Part shown: positions 1 through 7,197 of the stretch, piece by piece
How the letters are laid out: the number at the start of each line of letters is the position of its first letter
Position numbering within the stretch: position 1 is the first letter of the stretch
Source: CAYZZA01 sp964482685
GTDB taxonomy: Bacteria; Bacillota; Bacilli; Lactobacillales; Carnobacteriaceae_A
Length of the DNA: 11,388 nt
Assembly (NCBI GenBank): GCA_964482685.1
Contig: CAYZZA010000042.1
Location: forward strand, 1 to 11,388
Direction of reading: 5' to 3'
Translations under genes and position numbers: made by a program
Notes under the pieces: generated by a model
The model's input: only the letters and a program-made list of their open reading frames with translations
The model's database searches: none
Told to the model about the DNA's origin: nothing

Positions 1-1410
1 TCTGGCTTGGCTGTTGGATTGCCTGAAGGTCAAATGGGCAACTCCGAGGTCGGCCACACCAATATCGGTGCGGGGCGCGTTGTCTATCAAAGTATCACGC
101 GGATTGACCAAGCCATCACCGAGGGAGAGTTAGACACGAATCAGGCTTATGTAGAGGCCATCGCACATGCCAAAGCACACGGTTCCGCGCTTCATTTGAT
201 GGGGCTTGTCTCCGATGGCGGTGTGCATAGCCACGTGCGTCATTTGTATCGGCTTTTAGAAATCGCCAAAGCAGAAGGACTGGAAAAAGTTTATGTCCAT
301 GCGTTTACAGATGGGCGCGATGTGGCACCGGATTCGGGACTAGCCTCCATTCGCGCATTGACAACTTTCTTGGATGACACAAACAGTGGTGAATTGGCGA
401 CGATTGTGGGACGCTTTTATGCGATGGACCGCGACACGCGGTGGGAACGAGTTCAACAAGCGTATGATGCCCTTGTCCACCGTACAGGTGCACACACTGA
501 AGATCCACTCGCAGCGCTGCAAGAGCAATACGATAGTGGTGTATATGATGAATTTGTGACACCGATTATCTTGAATAAAGATGGCAAGCCGCTTCCAGGG
601 GTTCAGTCAGACGATTCGGTTGTGTTTTTTAACTTTCGTCCAGACCGCGCCATTCAATTGTCAAAAGCATTCACTGAACCAGACTTTGTGGCCTTTGGCC
701 GAGGAGTGACCCCTCAAGACCTCTTCTTTGCGACGATGACGCAGTACACACCAACGCTCGACGCGCACGTGATGTTTGCGCCTATCCAGCTAAAGAATGT
801 CCTAGGGGAGGTGCTTTCCATACATGGGTTGACCCAGTTGCGGATTGCGGAAACCGAGAAATATCCCCATGTGACTTTCTTTATGAATGGCGGACGCACA
901 GATGAGTTTAAAGGAGAAGACCGGATTTTAATTCCATCTCCACATGTAGAAACGTATGATTTAAAACCTGAAATGAGTGCGTATGAAGTAGGCGATGCGT
1001 TAGTCGATGCGATTCAATCTGATACATACGACAGCATCATCTTAAATTTTGCGAACCCAGATATGGTGGGACATTCCGGCAAGTTAACCCCTACGATTCA
1101 AGCGATAGAAGCCGTAGACGACAATCTTGGACGCGTAGTCGATGCGTTGCTTGAAAAAGGTGGAACAGCGCTGATTTTTGCGGATCATGGCAATGCGGAC
1201 ACGTTGTTGACGCCTGAAGGGGATGCACACACGGCGCATACGACAGAGCCCGTTCCAGTGATTGTAACGAAAAAAGGGGTGACGCTTCGAACAGATGGAG
1301 TGTTAGCAGATATTGCGCCCACAATGTTGGAATTGTTAGGCGTTCCAAAACCGGAAGAGATGACGGGACGTTCACTGATTGCACATCAAACAGAAAAAAG
1401 GGGAGTATAA
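1..1410 (+). CDS. gpmI: 2,3-bisphosphoglycerate-independent phosphoglycerate mutase (5' end outside window)
   Basis: Cytosolic glycolytic enzyme interconverting 3- and 2-phosphoglycerate through a phosphoserine intermediate, with two Mn ions. The frame is open from the first base, and family alignment places the window edge around residue 48 of a protein of roughly 515 residues. The TTG at nt 7 is therefore an internal codon, not the start. The nucleophilic serine lies in the motif GQMGNSEVGH (codon at nt 43-45). The inserted transferase domain shows DGRDVAP and YAMDRDTRWERV, and the phosphatase domain shows VGHSGKLTP, ADHGNADT (about nt 1180-1200) and HTAHTTEPVPV, which carry metal ligands. 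The C-terminus is complete, with TAA at 1408-1410. The next gene, eno, follows after 2 nt and its ribosome binding site lies inside the gpmI 3' end, so the two are very likely cotranscribed and translationally coupled. Upstream partners such as gap, pgk and tpiA are expected from known operons but are not visible here. Confidence 0.97.
   Translation, partial: SGLAVGLPEGQMGNSEVGHTNIGAGRVVYQSITRIDQAITEGELDTNQAYVEAIAHAKAHGSALHLMGLVSDGGVHSHVRHLYRLLEIAKAEGLEKVYVHAFTDGRDVAPDSGLASIRALTTFLDDTNSGELATIVGRFYAMDRDTRWERVQQAYDALVHRTGAHTEDPLAALQEQYDSGVYDEFVTPIILNKDGKPLPGVQSDDSVVFFNFRPDRAIQLSKAFTEPDFVAFGRGVTPQDLFFATMTQYTPTLDAHVMFAPIQLKNVLGEVLSIHGLTQLRIAETEKYPHVTFFMNGGRTDEFKGEDRILIPSPHVETYDLKPEMSAYEVGDALVDAIQSDTYDSIILNFANPDMVGHSGKLTPTIQAIEAVDDNLGRVVDALLEKGGTALIFADHGNADTLLTPEGDAHTAHTTEPVPVIVTKKGVTLRTDGVLADIAPTMLELLGVPKPEEMTGRSLIAHQTEKRGV
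1400..1405 (+). promoter_or_regulatory. eno ribosome binding site inside gpmI
   Basis: GGGGAG lies 7 nt before the eno ATG and overlaps the last codons of gpmI. It supports the ATG at 1413 as the eno start and implies translational coupling of the two genes. Confidence 0.75.
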
Positions 1411-1412
1411 CC

Positions 1413-2699
1413 ATGCCAATTATTACCGATGTTATTGCACGCGAAGTCTTAGATTCACGTGGAAATCCAACTGTAGAAGTTGAAGTCTTTACAGAAAGTG
1501 GTGCTTTTGGACGAGGCATTGTGCCGTCTGGTGCCTCCACTGGGGAACATGAAGCCCACGAACTGCGTGACGGAGATCCTTCCCGTTATGACGGCAAAGG
1601 GGTTGAACAAGCCGTGGATAAAGTAACCGAAGAAATTGCGGATGCGTTGTTTGGCTATGACGTCCGCGATCAATTGGCTATTGACCAAGAATTGATTGCC
1701 TTGGACGGGACTCCAAACAAATCCCGTCTTGGTGCCAACGCCATTCTCGGTGTATCGGTTGCTTGTGCGCGTGCCGCAGCGGATTATTTGGATCTGCCGT
1801 TGTATCAGTATTTAGGTGGATTCAATGCCAAATTGTTGCCTACCCCGATGATGAACATCTTAAATGGGGGGTCTCACGCGGACAACAACATTGATTTCCA
1901 AGAATTTATGATCATGCCAGTAGGCGCACCTACGTTTAAAGAAGCCATTCGTATGGGAACAGAAGTGTTCCATTCCCTAAAACGTGTGCTCCAAGAACGT
2001 GGCTTAAATACAGCCGTTGGAGACGAAGGCGGATTTGCGCCTGATTTGGCCTCCAATGAAGAAGCGCTACAAGTGATTATGGAAGCCATTGAACGGGCTG
2101 GGTATAAGCCCGGAGACGATTTCCAATTGGCACTAGACGTTGCGTCGTCTGAATTTTATGACGCGGATAAACAAGTGTATCAGTTGGCGTCCGAAAACAA
2201 GACTTTACCCGCGGAAGAATTGGTCTCTTTGTATGAAGACTTAGCTGCCAAATACCCAATTGTGTCAATTGAAGATGGATTAGACGAAAACGATTGGGAA
2301 GGGTTCAAAATCATGACCGAAAAATTAGGGCACAAGATCCAACTTGTTGGGGATGATTTGTTTGTGACGAACACCGAAAAGTTGGCTCAAGGAATTGAAC
2401 AAGGAATCGCAAACTCTATTTTGATTAAAATCAACCAAATTGGGACATTGAGTGAAACGTTTGATGCAATTGAAATGGCGAAAAAAGCTGGCTATACTGC
2501 GGTGATTTCACACCGTTCTGGAGAAACTGAAGATACGACCATCGCAGACATTGCCGTCGCAACCAACGCGGGCCAAATCAAAACAGGCTCTCTCAGTCGG
2601 ACAGACCGCATTGCCAAATACAACCAATTGCTTCGCATTGAAGATCAATTGGGAGAGTTAGCTGTGTATGAGGGTGCGGGCGTTTTCTATAACCTTTAA
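1413..2699 (+). CDS. eno: enolase (phosphopyruvate hydratase)
   Basis: Catalyses the Mg-dependent dehydration of 2-phosphoglycerate to phosphoenolpyruvate, the step after GpmI. It is mainly cytosolic, but enolases of Gram-positive bacteria also occur on the cell surface and in RNA degradosome-like complexes. The 428-residue product has normal family length. It starts with the typical MPIITDVIAREVLDSRGNPT. Catalytic and ligand residues are all visible: SGASTGEHEA near residue 40 (mobile loop), E205 in GDEGGFAP, Mg ligands D242, E287 (SIEDGLDENDW) and D314 (LVGDDLFVTN), catalytic base K339 (ILIKINQIGTL), H367 in SHRSGETED, and K390. It is the second gene of the gpmI-eno pair and is followed by a very strong hairpin terminator, so transcription of the glycolytic operon should end here. 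Nothing is missing or unusual in the protein. Confidence 0.99.
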   Translation: MPIITDVIAREVLDSRGNPTVEVEVFTESGAFGRGIVPSGASTGEHEAHELRDGDPSRYDGKGVEQAVDKVTEEIADALFGYDVRDQLAIDQELIALDGTPNKSRLGANAILGVSVACARAAADYLDLPLYQYLGGFNAKLLPTPMMNILNGGSHADNNIDFQEFMIMPVGAPTFKEAIRMGTEVFHSLKRVLQERGLNTAVGDEGGFAPDLASNEEALQVIMEAIERAGYKPGDDFQLALDVASSEFYDADKQVYQLASENKTLPAEELVSLYEDLAAKYPIVSIEDGLDENDWEGFKIMTEKLGHKIQLVGDDLFVTNTEKLAQGIEQGIANSILIKINQIGTLSETFDAIEMAKKAGYTAVISHRSGETEDTTIADIAVATNAGQIKTGSLSRTDRIAKYNQLLRIEDQLGELAVYEGAGVFYNL

Positions 2700-2757
2700 T
2701 CAATACATGAAGGAAAAGAGACGACTAGAAGACACACGTACGAATTTGTTTGACCAC

Positions 2758-2839
2758 CAACCTCTGATTGCGTGCCTTTTCCTATATATATATATATATA
2801 TATATGTAGGAAAAGACACGCAGTTGGGGGTTGTTTTTT
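2758..2839 (+). terminator. very long intrinsic terminator of the gpmI-eno operon with a (TA)n tip
   Basis: The 5' arm 2758-2793 pairs with the 3' arm 2798-2833: 35 pairs out of 36 positions, one C-A mismatch (2775/2816) and a 4-nt loop. A T6 tract follows at 2834-2839. The tip is an alternating TA tract (2783-2805). The non-Watson-Crick positions (for example 2768/2823, 2766/2825, 2765/2826, 2763/2828, 2785/2806) are all G-U compatible in + strand RNA but would be A-C clashes in minus-strand RNA. The structure is therefore maintained as + strand RNA, as expected for the eno transcript. It is far longer than an ordinary terminator stem. Confidence 0.85.
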
Positions 2840-2861
2840 AAAAAAGAATATCTAGCTATGT

Positions 2862-2882
2862 GTTGGATATACGTTGGATATA
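2862..2882 (+). repeat. 11-nt tandem duplication upstream of secG
   Basis: GTTGGATATA occurs twice, at 2862-2871 and 2873-2882, an 11-nt period. No function is evident; it may simply be a small slippage duplication in non-coding DNA. Confidence 0.6.
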
Positions 2883-2915
2883 GGTGAGATGTGCGTTAGA
2901 ATAAAAAAGAGGCAT

Positions 2916-2967
2916 AGATTCTTTAATGAGAAAGAAAACCTAAAAAGGAACGTCTAGAAAAGAATCT
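2916..2967. repeat. 9-bp perfect inverted repeat (spaced dyad) upstream of secG
   Basis: AGATTCTTT (2916-2924) and AAAGAATCT (2959-2967) are exact reverse complements 34 nt apart. The right arm overlaps the end of the -35 region and the spacer of the proposed secG promoter. It could be a divided operator or RNA stem, or chance in AT-rich DNA. Confidence 0.45.
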
Positions 2968-2983
2968 TTGTTTGTGCTATTAT
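2955..2983 (+). promoter_or_regulatory. putative secG promoter (extended -10)
   Basis: TAGAAA (2955-2960), a 17-nt spacer, and TATTAT (2978-2983) preceded by TG at 2975-2976 form a plausible SigA promoter of the extended -10 type. It lies 42 nt before the preferred secG start and after the eno terminator, so secG appears to have its own transcript. Confidence 0.6.
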
Positions 2984-3025
2984 ATAAGATGAGATTAGTG
3001 TGTCATGAGACGGGAGGACAAAGAA

Positions 3026-3256
3026 ATGTACGATCTTTTTTTAACAGTGATATTGATTGTGTCCGGATTGATGATTTTAGTGGTTGCGCTTCAACCGACT
3101 AAAACAATGAATGCCTCCGATGCGTTTATTGGTGGGGGTTCACAAATCTATGGCAAGCAAAAAGCAAGAGGGTTTGAAGCCTTCCTTCGTAAAATGACGA
3201 TTTATTTAGGGATTTTATTTTTTGGAATCGCCATTTTGCTGACAGTCTTAAGATAA
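3026..3256 (+). CDS. secG: preprotein translocase subunit SecG
   Basis: Small integral membrane subunit of the SecYEG protein-conducting channel; it assists SecA-driven export and insertion of proteins across the cytoplasmic membrane. The 76-residue product has the family's normal length and two hydrophobic helices, about residues 4-24 (LFLTVILIVSGLMILVVAL) and about 54-74 (IYLGILFFGIAILLTVL). Between them lies the hallmark glycine-rich cytosolic loop with GGGSQIYGKQKARG. An in-frame ATG at 3005 would add seven charged residues (MRREDKE). I prefer 3026 because GGGAGG at 3012-3017 lies 8 nt before it, whereas nothing SD-like precedes 3005. Position between eno and a carboxylesterase/rnr operon is the conserved Gram-positive arrangement. 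It has its own probable promoter and a clear terminator. Confidence 0.95.
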   Translation: MYDLFLTVILIVSGLMILVVALQPTKTMNASDAFIGGGSQIYGKQKARGFEAFLRKMTIYLGILFFGIAILLTVLR

Positions 3257-3272
3257 TTGGGATTGTATGCAC

Positions 3273-3304
3273 ACCACTCTTCTGGAGTGGTTTTTGTGTT
3301 TTTA
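3273..3304 (+). terminator. intrinsic terminator of secG
   Basis: ACCACTC (3273-3279) and GAGTGGT (3285-3291) form a perfect 7-bp stem with a 5-nt loop, followed by a T-rich tract interrupted by one G-T-G. It lies 17 nt after the secG stop, so secG is probably a separate transcript. A second, weaker stem (AAGGG at 3325-3329 with CCCTT at 3336-3340, then CTTTT) lies downstream and may back it up. Confidence 0.85.
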
Positions 3305-3434
3305 GCGGTTTTTATGCTGCTCAAAAGGGTCTAACCCCTTCTTTTCATGGAGTGTTTTTTTTCTTTCGTTGGATACTTTTAGAAAACAAGCGATGGAACT
3401 GTGTTTTTTAGTATGAAAAGAGGCTCATTTCAAG

Positions 3435-3440
3435 TATGAT
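3435..3440 (+). promoter_or_regulatory. possible -10 element of the est-rnr-smpB operon
   Basis: TATGAT matches five of six -10 consensus bases and is placed well for a transcript starting about 30 nt before est. I see no convincing -35 hexamer at the right distance, so this is only a candidate. Confidence 0.35.
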
Positions 3441-3473
3441 AAGGATACAAAAGAACAAAGGAAGTGCGAGAAG

Positions 3474-4223
3474 GTGCGAGACAAAACCTTTTATTTTAAG
3501 AGTGGACCACGCGCGGTGTTACTCTTTCATGCGTTCTCCAGTACCCCAAACGATGTGTTAAGTCTTGGACGGGCACTGGAACGCAAAGGCTACACCGTGT
3601 ATGCGCCTACTTTTACAGGTCACAATACGCCTCACCCTGAAGATGTGCTCGCGTCTTCGGTAGAAGAGTGGACCGAGGATGCGCACGCGGCCCTTCAGTT
3701 TTTGAGAAGCGAAGGCTATACATCTATCGCAGCTTTTGGTCTTTCTTTAGGTGGCGTGATGGCCATGCACTTGATGCTTGAGGGAGGCCTCGTGGGAGGC
3801 GGCGTGTTTGCGTCCCCCGTGATGCCAACCGCACAGATTCGCGTGGCACCTGTCTATTGGTCGTATTTGGATGACATTTATACACAAGCTGGCTACAAGA
3901 AACAAGACATTCGCGCAATGCACACGACGCTAGAACCGAAGCTCACACAGATAGTACAAGACTTACAAAATAAAGCACAAAAAATGGAACCCGCTTACGC
4001 GACCATTCGACTACCTGTCTTTATTGCACAAGGAGGAGACGATACAATTGTCTCTCCTGACTCTGCGTTTGACTTTGCGGACGCTCTTTCCCACGCACGC
4101 GTGGAATTGAAGTGGTACGCAACGGGCACACACGCTTTAACGGTAGGCGACTATCGGACAGAGTTGCAAAAAGATGTGTTGCTCTTTTTGGATCGTTTAG
4201 ACTGGGATGGAGGATTTAGATGA
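3474..4223 (+). CDS. est: alpha/beta-hydrolase carboxylesterase (Est30/YvaK family)
   Basis: Predicted cytosolic serine esterase of the Gram-positive carboxylesterase family linked to secG and rnr; the family hydrolyses short-chain acyl esters in vitro, and its natural substrate is unclear. The 249-residue protein shows strand-plus-oxyanion-loop VLLFHAFSSTPND (residues 15-27; the usual HGF is HAF here), the cap entry TFTGHN, the nucleophile S91 in GLSLGG, an acid at D189/D190 (QGGDDTIVS), and H220 in GTHALT. Start: GTG at 3474, with AAAGGAAG at 3457-3464 as ribosome binding site at slightly long spacing; no ATG begins the conserved N-terminus. A near-repeat GTGCGAGA (3464 and 3474) gives a second GTG, but it is out of frame. 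The TGA stop overlaps the rnr ATG by 4 nt (ATGA), so est and rnr are coupled. The family assignment is firm; the substrate is not known. Confidence 0.88.
   Translation: MRDKTFYFKSGPRAVLLFHAFSSTPNDVLSLGRALERKGYTVYAPTFTGHNTPHPEDVLASSVEEWTEDAHAALQFLRSEGYTSIAAFGLSLGGVMAMHLMLEGGLVGGGVFASPVMPTAQIRVAPVYWSYLDDIYTQAGYKKQDIRAMHTTLEPKLTQIVQDLQNKAQKMEPAYATIRLPVFIAQGGDDTIVSPDSAFDFADALSHARVELKWYATGTHALTVGDYRTELQKDVLLFLDRLDWDGGFR
4209..4213 (+). promoter_or_regulatory. rnr ribosome binding site within est
   Basis: GGAGG ends 6 nt before the ATG at 4220 and lies inside the last codons of est. This supports the overlapping start and translational coupling. Confidence 0.8.
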
Positions 4224-6568
4224 GTTCAATTGAAACAATCAAACAATCAATTCTTGCCTATATGAAAAAAAGGGAAGAAAAAGCCTTTGAGACAAAAGAC
4301 CTAAGCACAGGCATGGACATGGATGGCTTTGCAGAGTTTAAGCAACTTGTGACTGCTTTAGCCGATTTAGAACGTGAAGGACGTGTCTTTTTAACGAAAA
4401 GTGGTCTATTTAAATTAACAGCTGAAAAAGATATATTAACCGGAAAGTTTCACGCCAATGACCGTGGTTTTGGATTTGTAGAGATGGAAGGCGAAGAGCA
4501 AGATGCGTTTATCCCCCCAAATAAAACCAATTATGCGATGGAGGGCGACATTGTGTCGCTCGAACTGACAAAACCGGCAGATCCAAAAAGTGGCAAAGGA
4601 CCTGAAGGAATGGTCTTGGCTGTTTTGGAACACCGTGTCTCGCAACTCGTTGGGGAGTTTACTGCCTATGACGACAAAGGCGTTGACGAAACAGGTTTTT
4701 ATGGTTTTGTGGAACCTAACGACAAACGCTTGTCTTCGTTGCGTGTCTTTATTGAAGCCCAAGGGATTCGCCCAGTGTCCGAGAGTGTTGTTCTTGTGGA
4801 AATTACCCGGTACCCATCCACTGAAAACTCAGGCAGCATGCAAGGGTTAGTTGCCAAAACACTTGGATACAAAAATGAACCTGGGATTGACATTTTGTCT
4901 GTGGTGTACAAACATGGCATTCCGTCAGAATTTCCGGATGAGGTCATCAAAGAAGCAGAAGCGATTCCAGACCGCGTGCTCCCGTCTGAACTAGAAGGAC
5001 GTAGAGATTTACGCAATGAAGTATTGGTAACAATTGATGGAGCGGACGCCAAAGACTTGGATGATGCCATTCATGTACGCAAGTTGGACAACGGACACTT
5101 TGTACTAGGGGTGCACATTGCAGACGTTGCACATTACGTTAGAGACAATAGTGCCATTGACGAAGAAGCTTTCAAACGAGGCACAAGTGTGTATTTAACC
5201 GACCGTGTGATTCCAATGTTGCCACAATTGTTGTCCAATGGGATTTGTTCGTTAAACCCACATGTGGACCGTTTGACGTTGACCTGTGAAATGGAATTTG
5301 ACGCAACTGGAAAACGGGTGCGCTACGACGTTTACCCAAGTGTCATCAACACAACTGAGCGAATGACCTATACAGCTGTGAATGCCATTATTACCGACCA
5401 AGACCCAGCCACAAGAGAACAATACGCTCCACTTGTTCCGATGTTTGAAGCCATGGGCGCGTTACATGAGTTGTTGGAAACAAGACGTGTTGCACGTGGA
5501 TCGATTGATTTTGAAACAAATGAAGCCAAAATTATTGTGGATGACCTCGGGAACCCAATTGATATTGAAGTGTTAGACAGAGGAGTGGGCGAACGCATGA
5601 TTGAGTCGTTCATGTTGTCTGCTAACGAAGCGGTATCTGAGCATTATACGAAAAAACAATTGCCTATCTTGTACCGGATTCACGATCAACCAGATGCCGT
5701 GAAGATGCAAACCTTTATGGAATTTGTAACAGCCTTTGGAATTTCGATGAAAGGAACAAGTGAAGACATTTCGCCACGTGCCCTTCAAACAGTTTTAGAT
5801 AAAGTCTCAGGCAAACCAGGTGAAGCAGTAGTGTCAATGTTATTACTGCGGAGCATGAAACAAGCTAAATACGACGTAGACCCAATCGGTCACTTTGGAC
5901 TTGCAGCTGAGTTTTATTCTCACTTCACGTCTCCTATTCGTCGGTACCCAGATTTGATCTTGCACCGTTTGATTCACTACTATGCAGAAGTGGGCACATC
6001 CAAAAAAGNNNNNNNNNNGAGCAAATGGGCTGAACGCTTGCCACAAATTGCTGAACACAGCTCAATCGCTGAACGTCGTGCCATTGATGCTGAACGTGAA
6101 ACAGACAGCATGAAAAAGGCCGAATACATGGAAAACAAAATTGGGGAAACCTATGATGGCGTCATTGTGTCGGTTACGGGCTTTGGGATGTTTATCCAAT
6201 TGCCAAACACAATCGAAGGGTTGATTCACATTTCTAATATGAAACAAGACTTCTTTGAGTTTGACGAAAAAAATATGATGCTAGTTGGGCAACGTACGGG
6301 AGTCATTTACCGGATTGGCCACAAAATCAAAGTAAAAGTTACCGATGCAAGTGCAGAATTGCGACAAGTTGACTTTGCGATTGCAGAAGACAATGAAGCT
6401 GAAATGATGAGTGCAGAAGAGTTGCGTAAATTAAAAGCCAGCAAGCCACGCAAACCACGCCCTGGCAGCAACGGTCGCAGACGTGACGGTGGAAAACCTT
6501 CTTTTGATAAGTCCAAAGGAAGCAAAAAACCATTTGATTCAAAAAACAAACACAAAAATAAACGTTAA
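4220..6568 (+). CDS. rnr: ribonuclease R (3'-5' exoribonuclease), with a 10-N assembly gap
   Basis: Processive, Mg-dependent 3'-5' exoribonuclease of the RNase II/RNB family. It digests structured RNA and removes non-stop mRNA released by tmRNA-SmpB, which explains its place before smpB. Domain order in the 782 residues: N-terminal winged helix (about 3-66), first cold-shock domain (GKFHANDRGFGFVEME, about 75-138), second cold-shock domain (about 140-225), and RNB catalytic core from about 258. The metal-binding cluster is DGADAKDLDDAI, with D273, D279, D281 and D282. An S1 domain (about 642-723, VTGFGMFIQ) and a lysine/arginine-rich tail (about 737-782) follow. Ten Ns at 6009-6018 hide part of residues 597-600, just after the RNB domain. 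The frame continues correctly on both sides and the spacing to KWAERL fits homologues from memory, so I treat the gene as intact. The start overlaps est, and smpB follows after 17 nt. Confidence 0.96.
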   Translation: MSSIETIKQSILAYMKKREEKAFETKDLSTGMDMDGFAEFKQLVTALADLEREGRVFLTKSGLFKLTAEKDILTGKFHANDRGFGFVEMEGEEQDAFIPPNKTNYAMEGDIVSLELTKPADPKSGKGPEGMVLAVLEHRVSQLVGEFTAYDDKGVDETGFYGFVEPNDKRLSSLRVFIEAQGIRPVSESVVLVEITRYPSTENSGSMQGLVAKTLGYKNEPGIDILSVVYKHGIPSEFPDEVIKEAEAIPDRVLPSELEGRRDLRNEVLVTIDGADAKDLDDAIHVRKLDNGHFVLGVHIADVAHYVRDNSAIDEEAFKRGTSVYLTDRVIPMLPQLLSNGICSLNPHVDRLTLTCEMEFDATGKRVRYDVYPSVINTTERMTYTAVNAIITDQDPATREQYAPLVPMFEAMGALHELLETRRVARGSIDFETNEAKIIVDDLGNPIDIEVLDRGVGERMIESFMLSANEAVSEHYTKKQLPILYRIHDQPDAVKMQTFMEFVTAFGISMKGTSEDISPRALQTVLDKVSGKPGEAVVSMLLLRSMKQAKYDVDPIGHFGLAAEFYSHFTSPIRRYPDLILHRLIHYYAEVGTSKKXXXXSKWAERLPQIAEHSSIAERRAIDAERETDSMKKAEYMENKIGETYDGVIVSVTGFGMFIQLPNTIEGLIHISNMKQDFFEFDEKNMMLVGQRTGVIYRIGHKIKVKVTDASAELRQVDFAIAEDNEAEMMSAEELRKLKASKPRKPRPGSNGRRRDGGKPSFDKSKGSKKPFDSKNKHKNKR
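6009..6018. other. assembly gap (10 N)
   Basis: Ten unknown bases within rnr, next to an A6 run. This is a scaffold join, not biology. Ten Ns is a common placeholder length, so the true length is uncertain, although the reading frame is kept. Confidence 0.99.
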
Positions 6569-6571
6569 AAC

Positions 6572-6577
6572 AGGAGG
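6572..6577 (+). promoter_or_regulatory. smpB ribosome binding site that decides the start
   Basis: A perfect AGGAGG ends 8 nt before the ATG at 6586. It overlaps an in-frame GTG at 6577 that could otherwise be taken as a start, so the ATG at 6586 is preferred. Confidence 0.85.
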
Positions 6578-6585
6578 TGTCAGAG

Positions 6586-7047
6586 ATGCCAAGAGAAGAA
6601 GGCAAACTGATCGCCCAAAATAGGAAAGCCAGATATGATTTTACAATCATCGATACGGTGGAAGCAGGGATGGTTTTAACCGGAACCGAAATCAAATCGA
6701 TTCGTGCTGGGAAAATCAACTTAAAAGATGGCTTTGCGCACATTCGCAATGGCGAAGTGTATTTGGTCAACGTGCACATTGCGCCCTTTGAACAAGGAAA
6801 CATCTTTAACCATGAGCCGACGCGTACGCGTAAGCTCTTGATGAAGAAAAAACAAATTGAGCGGTTGCATGTTGAAATCAAGTCAAGCGGCTATACATTG
6901 GTCCCTCTTAAAGTGTACATTAAAAATGGATACGCCAAAGTCTTGATTGGGCTAGCCAAAGGGAAAAAGCAATACGACAAACGCGAAACCTTAAAACGAA
7001 AAGACCAAGAACGAGACATGAAACGACGGTTAGCGGAACATTATTAA
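6586..7047 (+). CDS. smpB: SsrA-binding protein SmpB
   Basis: RNA-binding protein that holds the tRNA-like domain of tmRNA and brings it, with EF-Tu, into the empty A site of stalled ribosomes in trans-translation. The 153-residue product has normal length. Visible family features are KLIAQNRKARYDF near the start, the OB-fold core GTEIKSIRAGKINLKDGFA (about residues 32-50), HIAPFEQGNIFNHEPTRTRKLLM (about 65-87), GYAKVLIGLAKGKKQYDKR (about 117-135), and a basic C-terminal tail (RKDQERDMKRRLAEHY) that in homologues enters the mRNA channel. The start at 6586 gives MPREEGK, as in homologues; the GTG nine bases upstream lies within the Shine-Dalgarno sequence. It is last in the est-rnr-smpB operon. 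Its RNA partner ssrA lies about 3.4 kb downstream on the same strand, separated by fbp and a phosphatase gene. Confidence 0.98.
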   Translation: MPREEGKLIAQNRKARYDFTIIDTVEAGMVLTGTEIKSIRAGKINLKDGFAHIRNGEVYLVNVHIAPFEQGNIFNHEPTRTRKLLMKKKQIERLHVEIKSSGYTLVPLKVYIKNGYAKVLIGLAKGKKQYDKRETLKRKDQERDMKRRLAEHY

Positions 7048-7071
7048 AACGGACGAAGAGAAAAACAAGAA

Positions 7072-7121
7072 AGAAGAAGGACAACTAGTTTCCTTTTTCT
7101 GCTCTGGTTTTTTTGTTTTTT
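7072..7121 (+). terminator. probable terminator of the est-rnr-smpB operon
   Basis: AGAAGAAGGA (7072-7081) pairs with TCCTTTTTCT (7091-7100), 10 bp including one G-U, with a 9-nt loop. A T7-G-T6 tract begins at 7108, a few bases beyond the stem. The stem is AT-rich and the T tract is not directly adjacent, so efficiency is uncertain. Confidence 0.55.
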
Positions 7122-7183
7122 AAAGCGAAATCCATGCTTGTTTCTAGACAGAGATTAGGAGAAGTAAAAATCTAATTGAAAAA

Positions 7184-7188
7184 GAGGA
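7184..7188 (+). promoter_or_regulatory. fbp ribosome binding site
   Basis: GAGGA lies 9 nt before the ATG at 7198. Upstream, TAGACA at 7145-7150 resembles a -35 hexamer, but the best -10 (TCTAAT, 7171-7176) is 20 nt away, so I do not call a promoter. Confidence 0.65.
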
Positions 7189-7197
7189 ATTAAGACG

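Noticed and set aside
1091..1540. 149-residue minus-strand open frame across the gpmI-eno junction
   Set aside because: It is opposite two unmistakable conserved genes and its product shows no family features.
2783..2805. (TA)n tract as a stand-alone microsatellite or origin-like unwinding element
   Set aside because: It is the tip of a much longer paired structure ending in a T tract, so the terminator explains it better.
3005..3025. Upstream ATG start for secG
   Set aside because: The extra MRREDKE is not typical of SecG, and the strong GGGAGG lies within that extension, positioned for the ATG at 3026.
6577..6585. Upstream GTG start for smpB
   Set aside because: The GTG overlaps the AGGAGG sequence itself, and the ATG at 6586 matches the family N-terminus.
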